Assembly (NCBI RefSeq): GCF_013055795.1
Contig: NZ_JABETO010000044.1
Span: 1-37,473, forward strand
Direction: 5' to 3'
Source: Streptomyces sp. I05A-00742
GTDB taxonomy: Bacteria > Actinomycetota > Actinomycetes > Streptomycetales > Streptomycetaceae
DNA: 37,473 nucleotides
Under the pieces are notes generated by a model, which ran no database searches, was not told the DNA's origin, and saw only the letters and a program-made list of their open reading frames with translations. The translations under genes were made by a program, and so were the position numbers. Positions 16,075 to 24,795 of the stretch are shown piece after piece. Position 1 is the first letter of the stretch. Each line of letters starts with the position of its first letter.

Positions 16075-18395
16075 GTGACGATCAGCAGCGACACGCCCGG
16101 ACGCCCGCCGAGGGCGGCTGGCAGCCCATGCCGCGCGGCGTGGACATCGACGCCGAAGGCACGGCATTCGTCCAGCTTCCGCCCGAATTGCTGGCGCACC
16201 CCGGCAACGGCGCGTCCACCGGCTGGGCGCCGCTGGCCGCGCCCGGGACCGGCTACACCCCGCCCGTGGCGGGGTCGTCGTCGTGGGACGCGGTGCCGCA
16301 GTATCCGACGGCCGGTCATGAGCCCCAGGGCGGCACCGGAGGCGGCCCGCAGCACCAGCCCGGCGCCCACCAGTCGGTGCCGCACCAGTCCGTGGCGCCC
16401 CATCAGTCGGCACCCCATCAGCAGGGGGCCCAGCAGCACCAGGGCGTCCCGCAGCACCCGGCCGCGTCCGTCCCGCAGGCGTCCGTCCCGCAGCAGGCCG
16501 GCGCCCGCTCGGCGGACGGTGCCGCGACCCCGCCCGACCACGACGACTGGCCCTCCGGGCCGTACGTCACCGGCATGGTCGACGGGCCGGGGGAGTGGGA
16601 CACACCGGCCGACACATACGGCTCCGGGGCCTACGGATCGGACACGTACGGCTCCGGCGTCGGCGCGCAGGCGGTGCCCGGCCACTCCGCCGCGACGCCC
16701 GGGAGCCCCGGCACCCCCGGCACGCCCGGGGCCGCAGGTTCCGCCGGGTCCGGTGAGTCCGGGGACACTGCCCAGTGGCCGCTGCCCTTCCCGCCCGGCC
16801 TGGACGGGGACGGCGCGGTGCAGAGCGGCTCCACCGGGCAGTGGTCCGTTCCCGTGGCCGGGGACGACCCGGTCGACGAGTCCGGCGAGTACGCGTTGCG
16901 TGCCGCCCCGCGGGGGACGGGTGCCGTCCCCGGCGCGGAGTGGCCCGCCCCCGCGGCGGGCGACACCGGCGCCGGAGCCTGGCACCAGCCCGCCGGTGAC
17001 ACCCCGTCCGGACAGTGGTCGGTGCCGGCCGCCCCCGCCGCGGCCGGCGACACGCCCGACGCGTCGGGGGAGTACGCCCTGAACGCGTACGCGGGTGAGG
17101 GGCTGACGCCGCGGGCCGCCACGGACGTCACCGGTACGGGCGATCACTCGGCCAGTGGCGCGTGGGAGGTGGTGACCGACGCTCCGGGCGCCCCTGCCTC
17201 CGTTCCGCACGCGGGTGCCGCCCCGCACGGGCAATCCGCCCCGGGCACGGCGGGCTTCGGGTACGACGGGCCGCTTCCGGACGGTGCTTCCGTTCCCCAC
17301 GGCGATTCCGTTCCCGCCGACGGCTCCCCGCCGCACGGGGGCTTCGCCGCGCAGGCTGTCCCCGGTCCCGAGCACGACGGGTACCACCGGCCCGCTCCCG
17401 GGGCGCCGGAGACCGCAGAAGCTCACGGGCACGACGCTTCCGGCGCGCACGCCGTCCAGGCCCCGCACCCCGACCAGGCTCAGCACGCCGACCAGACCCC
17501 GCACGCCGAACCGCCCGCGCACCACGAGTCCGTACAGCAGGGGTCCGTACAGCACCACCCCGGCGACGGCTCCGCCCTGCCCGGACAGCCGGCTCCGGCG
17601 GGTCTCGAACCCGGGGCCCCCGAGGATCCCGCGCCGGAAGCGGGCCGCGAACCGTCCATGGACCAGGAGCCGTCGGCCGCCCCCGAGCCCGCTCCCGAGG
17701 CATCCGCCGCCGAGGAACACCTCCCCGAGGAGGACCCCCTCACCGGCCCGGACCCCCTCGCCGGACCCACCGGCCCGGAGGAGCCGCACGCCCCCGCCAC
17801 CGAGCACCCCTGCGCCTCGTACGTCCTGCGCGTCAACGGCACCGACCGGCCCGTCACCGACGCGTGGATCGGCGAGTCCCTCCTCTACGTGCTGCGCGAA
17901 CGCCTCGGCCTCGCGGGCGCCAAGGACGGCTGCTCGCAGGGCGAGTGCGGCGCCTGCTCCGTCCAGGTGGACGGGCGGCTCGTCGCCTCCTGCCTCGTGC
18001 CCGCCGCGCTGACGGCCGGCTCGGAGGTCCGTACGGTCGAGGGGCTGGCTCTCGGCGGGCAGCCGTCCGACGTGCAGCGCGCGCTCGCCGACTGCGGCGC
18101 CGTGCAGTGTGGCTTCTGCGTCCCCGGCCTCGCGATGACGGTTCACGACCTCCTGGAGGGCAACCACGCCCCCACCGAGCTGGAGACCCGCCAGGCCATC
18201 TGCGGCAACCTGTGCCGCTGCTCCGGCTACCGGGGCGTCCTCGAAGCCGTCCGCCAGGTCACCGAGGAACGCGCCGAGGCCGCGGCGGCCGTGGAGGACG
18301 CCCAGCAGGCGGGCGGGGAACCGGACACAGCGACAGGACGCATCCCGCACCAGGCGGGGCCGCAGCACGGCGGCAGTGGAAAGGCGACGGCATGA
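16071..18395 (+). CDS. 2Fe-2S subunit of a molybdenum hydroxylase with a ~580-residue disordered N-terminal extension
   Basis: This 774-residue protein has a normal iron-sulfur module only at its C-terminus. The plant-type ferredoxin cysteines are C621, C626, C629 and C641; the second cluster uses C680, C683, C715 and C717 (VQCGFCVPG, ICGNLCRCSG). Family members are normally about 160-200 residues. Residues 1-580 are Pro/Ala/Gly/His/Gln-rich and look disordered. They contain HQS-type runs (SVPHQSVAPHQSAPHQ), recurring blocks such as TGQWSVP, SGQWSVP, SGEYAL (twice) and SGAWEV, and an acidic end (PEEDPLTGPDPLAGPTGPEE). GTG 16071 overlaps the previous stop, and the downstream Mo subunit overlaps as ATGA. 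The frame is intact and GC-biased throughout, so the extension is real coding sequence. Its role is unknown. Confidence 0.85.
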   Translation: MSDDQQRHARTPAEGGWQPMPRGVDIDAEGTAFVQLPPELLAHPGNGASTGWAPLAAPGTGYTPPVAGSSSWDAVPQYPTAGHEPQGGTGGGPQHQPGAHQSVPHQSVAPHQSAPHQQGAQQHQGVPQHPAASVPQASVPQQAGARSADGAATPPDHDDWPSGPYVTGMVDGPGEWDTPADTYGSGAYGSDTYGSGVGAQAVPGHSAATPGSPGTPGTPGAAGSAGSGESGDTAQWPLPFPPGLDGDGAVQSGSTGQWSVPVAGDDPVDESGEYALRAAPRGTGAVPGAEWPAPAAGDTGAGAWHQPAGDTPSGQWSVPAAPAAAGDTPDASGEYALNAYAGEGLTPRAATDVTGTGDHSASGAWEVVTDAPGAPASVPHAGAAPHGQSAPGTAGFGYDGPLPDGASVPHGDSVPADGSPPHGGFAAQAVPGPEHDGYHRPAPGAPETAEAHGHDASGAHAVQAPHPDQAQHADQTPHAEPPAHHESVQQGSVQHHPGDGSALPGQPAPAGLEPGAPEDPAPEAGREPSMDQEPSAAPEPAPEASAAEEHLPEEDPLTGPDPLAGPTGPEEPHAPATEHPCASYVLRVNGTDRPVTDAWIGESLLYVLRERLGLAGAKDGCSQGECGACSVQVDGRLVASCLVPAALTAGSEVRTVEGLALGGQPSDVQRALADCGAVQCGFCVPGLAMTVHDLLEGNHAPTELETRQAICGNLCRCSGYRGVLEAVRQVTEERAEAAAAVEDAQQAGGEPDTATGRIPHQAGPQHGGSGKATA

Positions 18396-20758
18396 CGGGC
18401 ATGGGCGGCAGCGCCGGAACGGGCGGGTCGGGCGGTCCGGACGACGTGACCGGCGTGCTGGGCGCCCTGGTCACGTCCTCCGTCACCGCGCCCGCCCCGG
18501 CCGCCGACGAACCCCCGCGGGGCCTCGGCGTCTCCCTCCCGGCCACCGACGCCGCCGCCAAGGCGCAGGGCACCTTCCCGTACGCCGCCGACCTGTGGGC
18601 CGAGGGCCTGCTGTGGGCGGCCGTACTGCGTTCCCCGCACCCGCACGCCCGGATCGTCTCCATCGACACCGGCACGGCCGCCGCCATGCCGGGCGTGCAC
18701 GCCGTCGTCACCCACGCCGATGTGCCGGGCGACGCCGCCCACGGACGCGTCGTCGCCGACCGGCCGGTCTTCGCCTCCGACCTCGTCCGCCACCACGGCG
18801 AGCCCATCGCCGCGGTCGCCGCCGACCACCCCGACACCGCCCGGCTCGCGGCCGCCGCCATCGCCGTCGAGTACGAGGTGCTGGAACCCGTCACCGACCC
18901 CGAACAGGCCTTCGCGGCCGAGCCGCTGCACCCCGACGGCAACCTCATCCGCCACATCCCGTTGCGCTTCGGCGACCCCGAGGTCACCGGCGAGGTCGTG
19001 GTCGAGGGCCTGTACCGCATCGGCCGCCAGGACCCCGCGCCCATCGGCGCCGAGGCCGGTCTCGCCGTGCCCCGCCCCGACGGCGGCGTCGAGATCTACA
19101 CCGCCTCCACCGACCCGCACGCCGACCGCGACCTGGCCGCCGCCTGCTTCGCCCTCGAACCGGAGCGCGTCAAGATCGTCGTCACCGGTGTGCCCGGCGC
19201 CATGGGCGACCGCGAGGACTCCGGCGTCCAGCTGCCGCTGGGCCTGCTCGCGCTCCGCACCGGCCACCCGGTCAAGCTCGCGGCCACCCGCGAGGAGTCC
19301 TTCCTCAGCCACGCCCACCGCCACCCGACGCTGCTCCGCTACCGCCACCACGCCGACGCCGAGGGCAAGCTGGTCAAGGTCGAGGCGCAGATCCTGATGG
19401 ACGCCGGCGCCTACGCCGACTCCTCGTCGGACGCGCTCGCCGCCGCCGTCGCCTTCGCCTGCGGTCCGTACGTCGTCCCGCACGCCTTCGTCGAGGGCTG
19501 GGCCGTCCGCACCAACAACCCGCCCTCCGGCCATGTCCGCGGCGAGGGCGCCCTGCAGGTCTGCGCCGCCTACGAGGGCCAGATGGACAAGCTGGCCGCC
19601 CGGCTCGGCATCGACCCCGCCGAACTGCGCATGCGCAACATCATGGCGACGGGGGACATCCTCCCCACCGGCCAGACGGTGACCTGCCCGGCCCCCGTCG
19701 CCGAACTCCTCGCCGCCGTCCGCGACTTCCCGCTCCCCGCCCTCCCCAAGGACGACCCCGAGGAGGACTGGCTGCTCCCCGGCGGCCCGGAGGGCGCCGG
19801 CGAACCGGGCGCCGTCCGGCGCGGCGTCGGCTACGGCGTGGGCATGGTCCACATGCTCGGCGCCGAGGGCGCGGACGAGGTGTCCACGGCCACCGTCAAG
19901 GTCAGCGGCTCCATCGCCACCGTCATCTGCGCCGCCGTCGAGACCGGCCAGGGCTTCTCCACCCTCGCCCGCCAGATCGTCCAGGACGTCCTGGGCATCA
20001 CCGACGTCTACGTGGCCCCCGTCGACACCGACCAGCCCCCCTGCGGCCCGGCCGCCCACAGCCGGCACACCTGGGTCTCGGGCGGCGCGGTCGAACGGGC
20101 CGCCCGCATGGTCCGCACCCAGCTCCTCCAGCCGCTCGCCGCCCAGTTCGGCATGTCCACCGAGCTGCTGACGATCGCCGACGGCAAGATCACCTCGTAC
20201 GACGGCGTGCTCAGCACCACCGTCGCCGAGGCCCTGGACGGCAAGGAACTCTGGGCCACCGCCCAGTGCCGCCCCCACCCCACCGAGCCGCTGGACGAGA
20301 CCGGCCAGGGCGACGCCTTCGTCGGCATCGCCTTCTGCGCGGTGCGGGCCGTGGTGGACGTCGACGTCGAGCTCGGCTCCGTCCGCGTGGTCGAGATGGC
20401 CGTCGCCCAGGACGTCGGCCGCGTCCTCAACCCCGCCCAGGCGCACGCCCGCATCGAGGCCGGCATCACCCAGGGCGTCGGCGCGGCCCTCACCGAGAAC
20501 CTCCGCACCTCCTCCGGCCAGGTCCGCCGCCCCGACCTCAGCGGCTACACCCTGCCCACCTCGCTCGACGCCCCCGACATCCGCATCGTCAAACTCGTCG
20601 AGGAACGCGACGTCGTCGCCCCCTTCGGCGCCAAGGCCATCAGCGCCGTCCCCGTCGTCACCTCCCCCGCCGCCGTCGCCTCCGCCGTCCGCGCCGCCAC
20701 CGGCCGCCCCGTCAACCGCCTCCCGATCCGGCCGCAGGCGGCGGTGGTGACCGTGTGA
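18392..20758 (+). CDS. Molybdopterin-binding subunit of a xanthine dehydrogenase-like hydroxylase, active-site residues diverged
   Basis: This 788-residue large subunit has the aldehyde oxidase/xanthine dehydrogenase fold: an N-terminal a/b hammerhead (about residues 45-160, LWAAVLRSPHPHARIVSID), then the Mo-cofactor domains. Cofactor motifs are altered. GGGFGGRED-type is PGAMGDRED (residues 268-276), RGFG is RGEG (383-386), and the near-C-terminal GAKGVGEP is GAKAISAV (746-753), placing Ala752 where the catalytic Glu belongs. The ATG overlaps the upstream stop, so this is the last gene of a coupled three-gene operon. Either the chemistry differs from purine hydroxylation, or the protein is inactive or an assembly partner. 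The family is certain; the reaction is not. Confidence 0.87.
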   Translation: MTGMGGSAGTGGSGGPDDVTGVLGALVTSSVTAPAPAADEPPRGLGVSLPATDAAAKAQGTFPYAADLWAEGLLWAAVLRSPHPHARIVSIDTGTAAAMPGVHAVVTHADVPGDAAHGRVVADRPVFASDLVRHHGEPIAAVAADHPDTARLAAAAIAVEYEVLEPVTDPEQAFAAEPLHPDGNLIRHIPLRFGDPEVTGEVVVEGLYRIGRQDPAPIGAEAGLAVPRPDGGVEIYTASTDPHADRDLAAACFALEPERVKIVVTGVPGAMGDREDSGVQLPLGLLALRTGHPVKLAATREESFLSHAHRHPTLLRYRHHADAEGKLVKVEAQILMDAGAYADSSSDALAAAVAFACGPYVVPHAFVEGWAVRTNNPPSGHVRGEGALQVCAAYEGQMDKLAARLGIDPAELRMRNIMATGDILPTGQTVTCPAPVAELLAAVRDFPLPALPKDDPEEDWLLPGGPEGAGEPGAVRRGVGYGVGMVHMLGAEGADEVSTATVKVSGSIATVICAAVETGQGFSTLARQIVQDVLGITDVYVAPVDTDQPPCGPAAHSRHTWVSGGAVERAARMVRTQLLQPLAAQFGMSTELLTIADGKITSYDGVLSTTVAEALDGKELWATAQCRPHPTEPLDETGQGDAFVGIAFCAVRAVVDVDVELGSVRVVEMAVAQDVGRVLNPAQAHARIEAGITQGVGAALTENLRTSSGQVRRPDLSGYTLPTSLDAPDIRIVKLVEERDVVAPFGAKAISAVPVVTSPAAVASAVRAATGRPVNRLPIRPQAAVVTV

Positions 20759-20791
20759 TCGAGGAGCGACCGCCGGGGGCACAGGGCACGG

Positions 20792-21193
20792 TCACCGCCT
20801 CTTCCGGGCCGCTTTGCGCGCCAGATGCCGACGGCTGCTTTTCTCCGTTTCGTACATGGATTTGAGCGGCGGCGAGAGCTCCGGAATGACCGCGCCCTGC
20901 TCCTCGGCATCGGTGAGCAGCCGCACATAGTCGCGTGCTTGATTCAGCAGCGGCAGCATGCGTCGCCACCGCCGTATGGCAAGGCCCCACAGCCAGAGGG
21001 CTGGAGGCGCGAGCGCCAGGCCCGCATAGCCGATGGGGTAGTCGCCCTGGGACGCAGCCAGGACTCCCAGCGCGGGGACAATGGCGAGCGTGCAGCCTCC
21101 CTCGTCGTACCACGCACCCTTGTCCGCGACCCGCTCGTACTCAGTGACGGCTTCCGGTTTCGGCGGTATCGAGCCGTCTGACTGCTCCGACAT
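20792..21193 (-). CDS. Small membrane protein, last gene of the minus-strand ESX-like operon
   Basis: This 133-residue protein has an acidic N-terminus, two adjacent hydrophobic segments at about residues 32-72 (TLAIVPALGVLAAS and YAGLALAPPALWLWGLAI), then a cytoplasmic basic tail ending RRHLARKAARKRR. It resembles no family I can name. ATG at 21193 is preferred because GAGAGG precedes it and it starts only 10 bp after the upstream gene's stop. Cotranscription with the 369-residue gene suggests a role with the secreted-protein candidate upstream, for example as membrane partner or immunity protein; that is inference only. Confidence 0.65.
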   Translation of the reverse strand: MSEQSDGSIPPKPEAVTEYERVADKGAWYDEGGCTLAIVPALGVLAASQGDYPIGYAGLALAPPALWLWGLAIRRWRRMLPLLNQARDYVRLLTDAEEQGAVIPELSPPLKSMYETEKSSRRHLARKAARKRR

Positions 21194-21203
21194 CGCATGC
21201 CTC

Positions 21204-22313
21204 TCAGTTGTCCGGACGGTACGTGTGACGTATGGGGCCTGGCACCTCACCTTCCGTTCTCCAGCATGGGGTGAGGACCTTGACGAGAAGGCGTCGCCCG
21301 CTCGGGGAGGAGGCTATGTCAAGGCGATAGCCCGTGGTGTGGACGGCGGTGAAGGAAGGCCCCCACACCGTTCCGCCATCCGTCTCGAGCCAACCGCGGT
21401 CCCGTAAGGTGCTCCCGCACAGGCTTATGGCTGTGGCGGATTTCTCGGCGTTCGCCGTGTTGATCAGCCACTCGTGAACAAGTGCGCACGGTGAATGATG
21501 GCCTGTGGCGGAGCAGTTGGGGCAAACGATGTTGGAAAGTCGGTTGTCAGGATCCACCTGGCTGTGCAGACCGAGGGCATCCAGCACATCGCTGGAACAG
21601 CTGTGCAGCTCTTGGGTGATCGTGGCGGTATTGTCATCGGCGGATGAAGCCGCGTCGGACGGTTGGGTGAGGAAGAGAAGTTCTTCCTCCACTGTCCAGT
21701 TGAGTGTCTGTACGATCTCGGCGAAGAGTTCGGAGTAGAAATCCCAGTCTTCCATGGCTGGGGTGCCGAGTTCGAGGACAACGACCTCCGTACCGCCCGG
21801 CGAAGGGACGAAGACCTGGATCAGGCCGCGCAGCCCCTCGATTGATGTTCCGTTCGGGGACAGATGGGGAGGGATCGGCAGAGGTTCGTCACCGATGCGC
21901 ACCACGGCCTTCCCGCATGGCAGGTCACGGATGCGTATGTCGTCTTCCGGATAGGCCTCCCGGAGGACTGTACGTGTTTCCGCGCAGACGTCAGTGGCCG
22001 TACAGCCCTCCAGCGGCATTCGGTACATTGGGAGGGAAGCGGTGCTGGGTCTGCCCTCCATATCCAGGATGCAGAAGCCCGCGTATTCGGCTCCAGCCGC
22101 TCGCAGATCATCGAGAAGGCCGCCATAGGCCAGGCACATCCGGAGCCGCTCCTCTTGGGTGGCGGCCGGGAGAACCTCTTCTGCCAGTGCGTGCAGTCGG
22201 TCTGCCGCCTCTTCGGCGTCGGCCGCAGCCAGTGGCAATGTATGAAAGAAAGGAGGGGGAAGCCAGACGATGTATTGATCACGGTTCGCGGTGAATGCGG
22301 TTGATGTCACCAT
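21204..22313 (-). CDS. Unknown 369-aa protein in the ESX-like operon (TTA codon, CxxC-HH-C site)
   Basis: A soluble protein with no recognised domain. Visible features are an acidic helical N-terminus (AAADAEEAADRLHALAEEV), a central strand-rich region (GLIQVFVPSPGGTEVVVLELG), and a possible zinc site at residues 264-276 (CPNC, then HH and C at 272, 273 and 276). Proteins of this outline accompany WXG100-type genes in Streptomyces, so a chaperone or adaptor role is plausible but unproven. ATG at 22313 lies 8 bp after the preceding stop, without a clear ribosome binding site, suggesting coupled translation. Codon 303 (complement of 21405-21407) is TTA, which predicts bldA dependence. Confidence 0.7.
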   Translation of the reverse strand: MVTSTAFTANRDQYIVWLPPPFFHTLPLAAADAEEAADRLHALAEEVLPAATQEERLRMCLAYGGLLDDLRAAGAEYAGFCILDMEGRPSTASLPMYRMPLEGCTATDVCAETRTVLREAYPEDDIRIRDLPCGKAVVRIGDEPLPIPPHLSPNGTSIEGLRGLIQVFVPSPGGTEVVVLELGTPAMEDWDFYSELFAEIVQTLNWTVEEELLFLTQPSDAASSADDNTATITQELHSCSSDVLDALGLHSQVDPDNRLSNIVCPNCSATGHHSPCALVHEWLINTANAEKSATAISLCGSTLRDRGWLETDGGTVWGPSFTAVHTTGYRLDIASSPSGRRLLVKVLTPCWRTEGEVPGPIRHTYRPDN

Positions 22314-22321
22314 GGGCTTGT

Positions 22322-23569
22322 TCAGGCGGCCAGGGCTTCGTGGAACCTGCGCCCGTCAGCCCGCCTGCCGGTATAGGGAACGGGCGCGGGGGCGGGGGCG
22401 ACGTCCCTGTCGGCGTGCCTGTTCGAGCTCTCTCCGTGCGTCAGGAGTTTCTCGAAACCGTGCACCGTGGAGAGTGCCTTGACCGTACCGGTGATCACTT
22501 CGGGGCTGACGGCCCGGCCGTAGCGCTTCGCCAGTCGGTTCACGGGTGGGCCGAAAACCCATCTTGTGCTCATGGGGTTGACGATCTGGTTCAGCATGGT
22601 CCTTCCGGATGCTCTGCTGCCTACCGCCCACTTCACGCCCCGGGCGCCTTTCCAGAGCCCAGTGGCCAGGCCCTTGCCGGCCCCGATTCCTGGAATCATT
22701 CCCAGACCGTCCACAGTCATTTTGGCCAGCATGGTCTTTTGGTCGATCAGGCCGCGCCTCGCCGCCATGTAGTGCCCCGCCGCAGCAGCGCTCGCGCAGG
22801 CGACCGACATTCCGCCCAGAACAGCGCCTGCCGGCGGGAACACGCTGGCGACGATGGCCGCCAGGGCCAGTGCGCTCGACAGCGTGGAGAACAGATCCGC
22901 GTGCTTGACGAGGAAGTCCTTGAAGCCCTTCCAAGCTTTCTTGAGACCGCCCGAGATCCTCTCCCACACACTGATGTCCGGCGGGTGGTTCTTGGCGGCC
23001 TCGCGTATCGCCTTGGCGGCTGCTTCCGAGTGCCGCTCCCACTCCTTTTGAAGACGTTCCGCCCGAGCGATGATGAGATCGAGATCATGCACGGCCTTGA
23101 CGGCCTCGGAGGCCGCGGTGCTGCTCTCGTTGGTGAGCTTGTCCGCCTCTGCCTGGGGCAGTTGGACGTGGTTACGGTTGATGCCGTCGATCTTCTCGTT
23201 GATGCGGGTGGACGCGTCGGTCGTTTCCTTGACCCTTGACCGCGCGGTGATCGCGTCGCTCTCCAGCCTCTTCGCCAGCTCCTGGTGGCCATGGAGTCGG
23301 TCCCGCCACTGCTTGAGCGCACGCGAACAGTCGTGCATCGACTTGCTGCCCTGATGCAGATATGTGGGCAGCTTTCCCAGCTGGCTTCTGAAAGCGGTGG
23401 CGGCCTCGCCCTTCCAGACCTTGTCCGAATTGCCGATCTTCTGGATCAGCCCGTGAAGTTCTTCGAGTTCGTCGGCGACTTTCCCGACGTCGTGCGACAG
23501 CCACTCGACCGTTGTCACACTTCCCTCGGCGGGGTTGAACCCCAGGCCGGGCCATGCTGAGTCGGTCAT
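22322..23569 (-). CDS. Putative type VII-secreted protein (WXG/LXG-like N-terminus, hydrophobic glycine-rich core)
   Basis: This 415-residue protein starts with a motif typical of Streptomyces T7SS-secreted proteins (WPGLGFNPAEGSVTTVEWLS). A helical bundle follows with VWKGEAATAFRSQLGKLP near residue 50 and coiled-coil-like helices to about 215. Residues about 225-300 hold two hydrophobic stretches (LSSALALAAIVASVFPPAGA, VACASAAAAGHYMAARRG), and the segment after it is Gly-rich (GLGMIPGIGAGKGLATGLW). The C-terminal 100 residues match no toxin domain I know. ATG at 23569 has GGGAGGA upstream. It could be a membrane-active effector or a structural secreted factor. The neighbouring 95-residue WXG100-like gene is its probable secretion partner. 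Confidence 0.7.
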   Translation of the reverse strand: MTDSAWPGLGFNPAEGSVTTVEWLSHDVGKVADELEELHGLIQKIGNSDKVWKGEAATAFRSQLGKLPTYLHQGSKSMHDCSRALKQWRDRLHGHQELAKRLESDAITARSRVKETTDASTRINEKIDGINRNHVQLPQAEADKLTNESSTAASEAVKAVHDLDLIIARAERLQKEWERHSEAAAKAIREAAKNHPPDISVWERISGGLKKAWKGFKDFLVKHADLFSTLSSALALAAIVASVFPPAGAVLGGMSVACASAAAAGHYMAARRGLIDQKTMLAKMTVDGLGMIPGIGAGKGLATGLWKGARGVKWAVGSRASGRTMLNQIVNPMSTRWVFGPPVNRLAKRYGRAVSPEVITGTVKALSTVHGFEKLLTHGESSNRHADRDVAPAPAPVPYTGRRADGRRFHEALAA

Positions 23570-23627
23570 GTTCCTCCCTGGATCACGCGGTCTCTTGCCG
23601 GAAACGTGTCCTGCCGGTGCGTCAGCG

Positions 23628-23915
23628 CTATCGAGCGGTGAACCCCTGGCGGAGGCCGTGCTCGTACGTCACGAACTCCTTCGATGTTTCCTGCAGCGCG
23701 CCGTGGATCTGCTTGGAGCCCTTGGCTATGCGCTTGATGCCGTCGTGCCAGTTGTCCTGGAAGTGGTGACAAGCCGCATCCAGACCTTTTGTGCCGAGCC
23801 CTTTGGGGCCGACCTTCTTCAGCGCGGCGCAGGCGTCGTGCATCCGCCCCGCGGCTTCCTCCAGCCTGCGTAACAGGCCTTCCATGCCGTCATCTGCGTG
23901 GCCGAAATCTGACAT
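23628..23915 (-). CDS. WXG100-like small T7SS substrate/partner
   Basis: This 95-residue, fully helical protein has a central tryptophan (Trp56 in FQDNWHDGIKRIAKG) rather than a strict WxG, matching the size and hairpin layout of WXG100/EspC-like proteins that travel through type VII secretion systems as dimers. ATG at 23915 has GAGGGAA just upstream. It is the first gene of the minus-strand operon, about 95 nt from the predicted promoter. Codon 15 (complement of 23871-23873) is TTA, so translation should require bldA. Absence of a strict WxG leaves some doubt. Confidence 0.7.
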   Translation of the reverse strand: MSDFGHADDGMEGLLRRLEEAAGRMHDACAALKKVGPKGLGTKGLDAACHHFQDNWHDGIKRIAKGSKQIHGALQETSKEFVTYEHGLRQGFTAR

Positions 23916-24353
23916 CGCTTCCCTCGGTCGGTGGTGTTCCGGATCGCGACGACCGGCAGTCGTGATGCCTGCAGGTCATCGCCCGCCCAGGTGACTGTAG
24001 GGTGCTTGACCGTACGCGTATAGTTTTATGGCAGAGGCTGTCACGGACGTCACAGACACCTGGGCTGTCCGGGCTTCTCGATGCGGCGGCGGAGCCCTCG
24101 AGGCCTGAGTCGTGCGTAGACCGAGAGCCTCCGTGCCTTCGTCGGCGCCCCGGCAACCGCCTCCCGACCCCGCGGGAAGCGGCTGTGGTGAGGGCGGCGC
24201 GGGGCTGAGGTTCGTTCGCTCGATCATCTGTCATCTTCCCGTCGATGAGGGGAAGTTGTTCCGGATGTGAATGGCGCCTGAGTGGGTGGCTGTCGGTAGT
24301 CTTGGGCGGCTTGATGTAGGACTCACGGGGTTGAACGAGGGGCGGGGACGGAC
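23916..24353. promoter_or_regulatory. 438-bp divergent control region of the ESX-like cluster
   Basis: No gene is supported here. The region separates the minus-strand and plus-strand operons and is relatively AT-rich near 24005-24060. It contains the predicted minus-strand promoter (24017-24044). The direct repeat GTCACGGAC-GTCACAGAC at 24040-24057 overlaps its -35 box and may bind a regulator. I could not fix a promoter for the plus-strand operon. Confidence 0.5.
24017..24044 (-). promoter_or_regulatory. Promoter of the minus-strand ESX-like operon
   Basis: Read on the minus strand, -35 GTGACA (24044-24039) and -10 TATACG (24022-24017) are separated by 16 bp. Transcription would start near 24010, giving a leader of about 95 nt to ATG 23915. 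Confidence 0.5.
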
Positions 24354-24794
24354 GTGGTGGGGTTACCTACGGCTGCTGAGCTGAAGGTGGAGCTGGACAC
24401 GCTCAAGACCTTCAAAGGCCGTGTCGACGAAGCACTGATCAAGCTGGGCGATTCGGAGGCCGCTCCGACGCGCATGGCCTCAACGAAACTGGACCGGACC
24501 CACCTGGGGCGCGACTTCGAGGCGGTCGACGCGCTGTACGGCGCCTATTACGACGTGCACGAGGACCTGACCACGCTGTCGAAGCTGCTGGCCGACCAGA
24601 TCGAGGCGCTGAGCGTGGCGGTGGGGGGAATGCACAACGCTTACCTGGAGACGGACGAACACCACCGTGCCCGCATGTGGGCCATCCAGCAGGAAATCAT
24701 GAAGCATTACGACCCCGAGCGGGATCCGCACGCACCGGGGACCGGCCGGAACGCGCCGGCCGGCGGCGGGGCCGATGGCGAAGGCGGTATGTGA
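24354..24794 (+). CDS. Helical protein of the ESX-like cluster, 146 aa
   Basis: A helix-rich soluble protein whose central region (DFEAVDALYGAYYDVHEDLTTL then LLADQIEALSVAVGG) has the length and heptad pattern of a WXG100/EspC-like hairpin. A disordered Gly/Ala tail follows. I cannot name a precise family. The start is GTG 24354 (a second GTG at 24357 is equivalent), with GGGGAC upstream. Codon 4 (24363-24365) is TTA, an early position expected to make translation strongly dependent on bldA. One base separates its stop from the next start, so it is coupled to the Pro-rich protein gene. Confidence 0.65.
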   Translation: MVGLPTAAELKVELDTLKTFKGRVDEALIKLGDSEAAPTRMASTKLDRTHLGRDFEAVDALYGAYYDVHEDLTTLSKLLADQIEALSVAVGGMHNAYLETDEHHRARMWAIQQEIMKHYDPERDPHAPGTGRNAPAGGGADGEGGM

Positions 24795-24795
24795 C

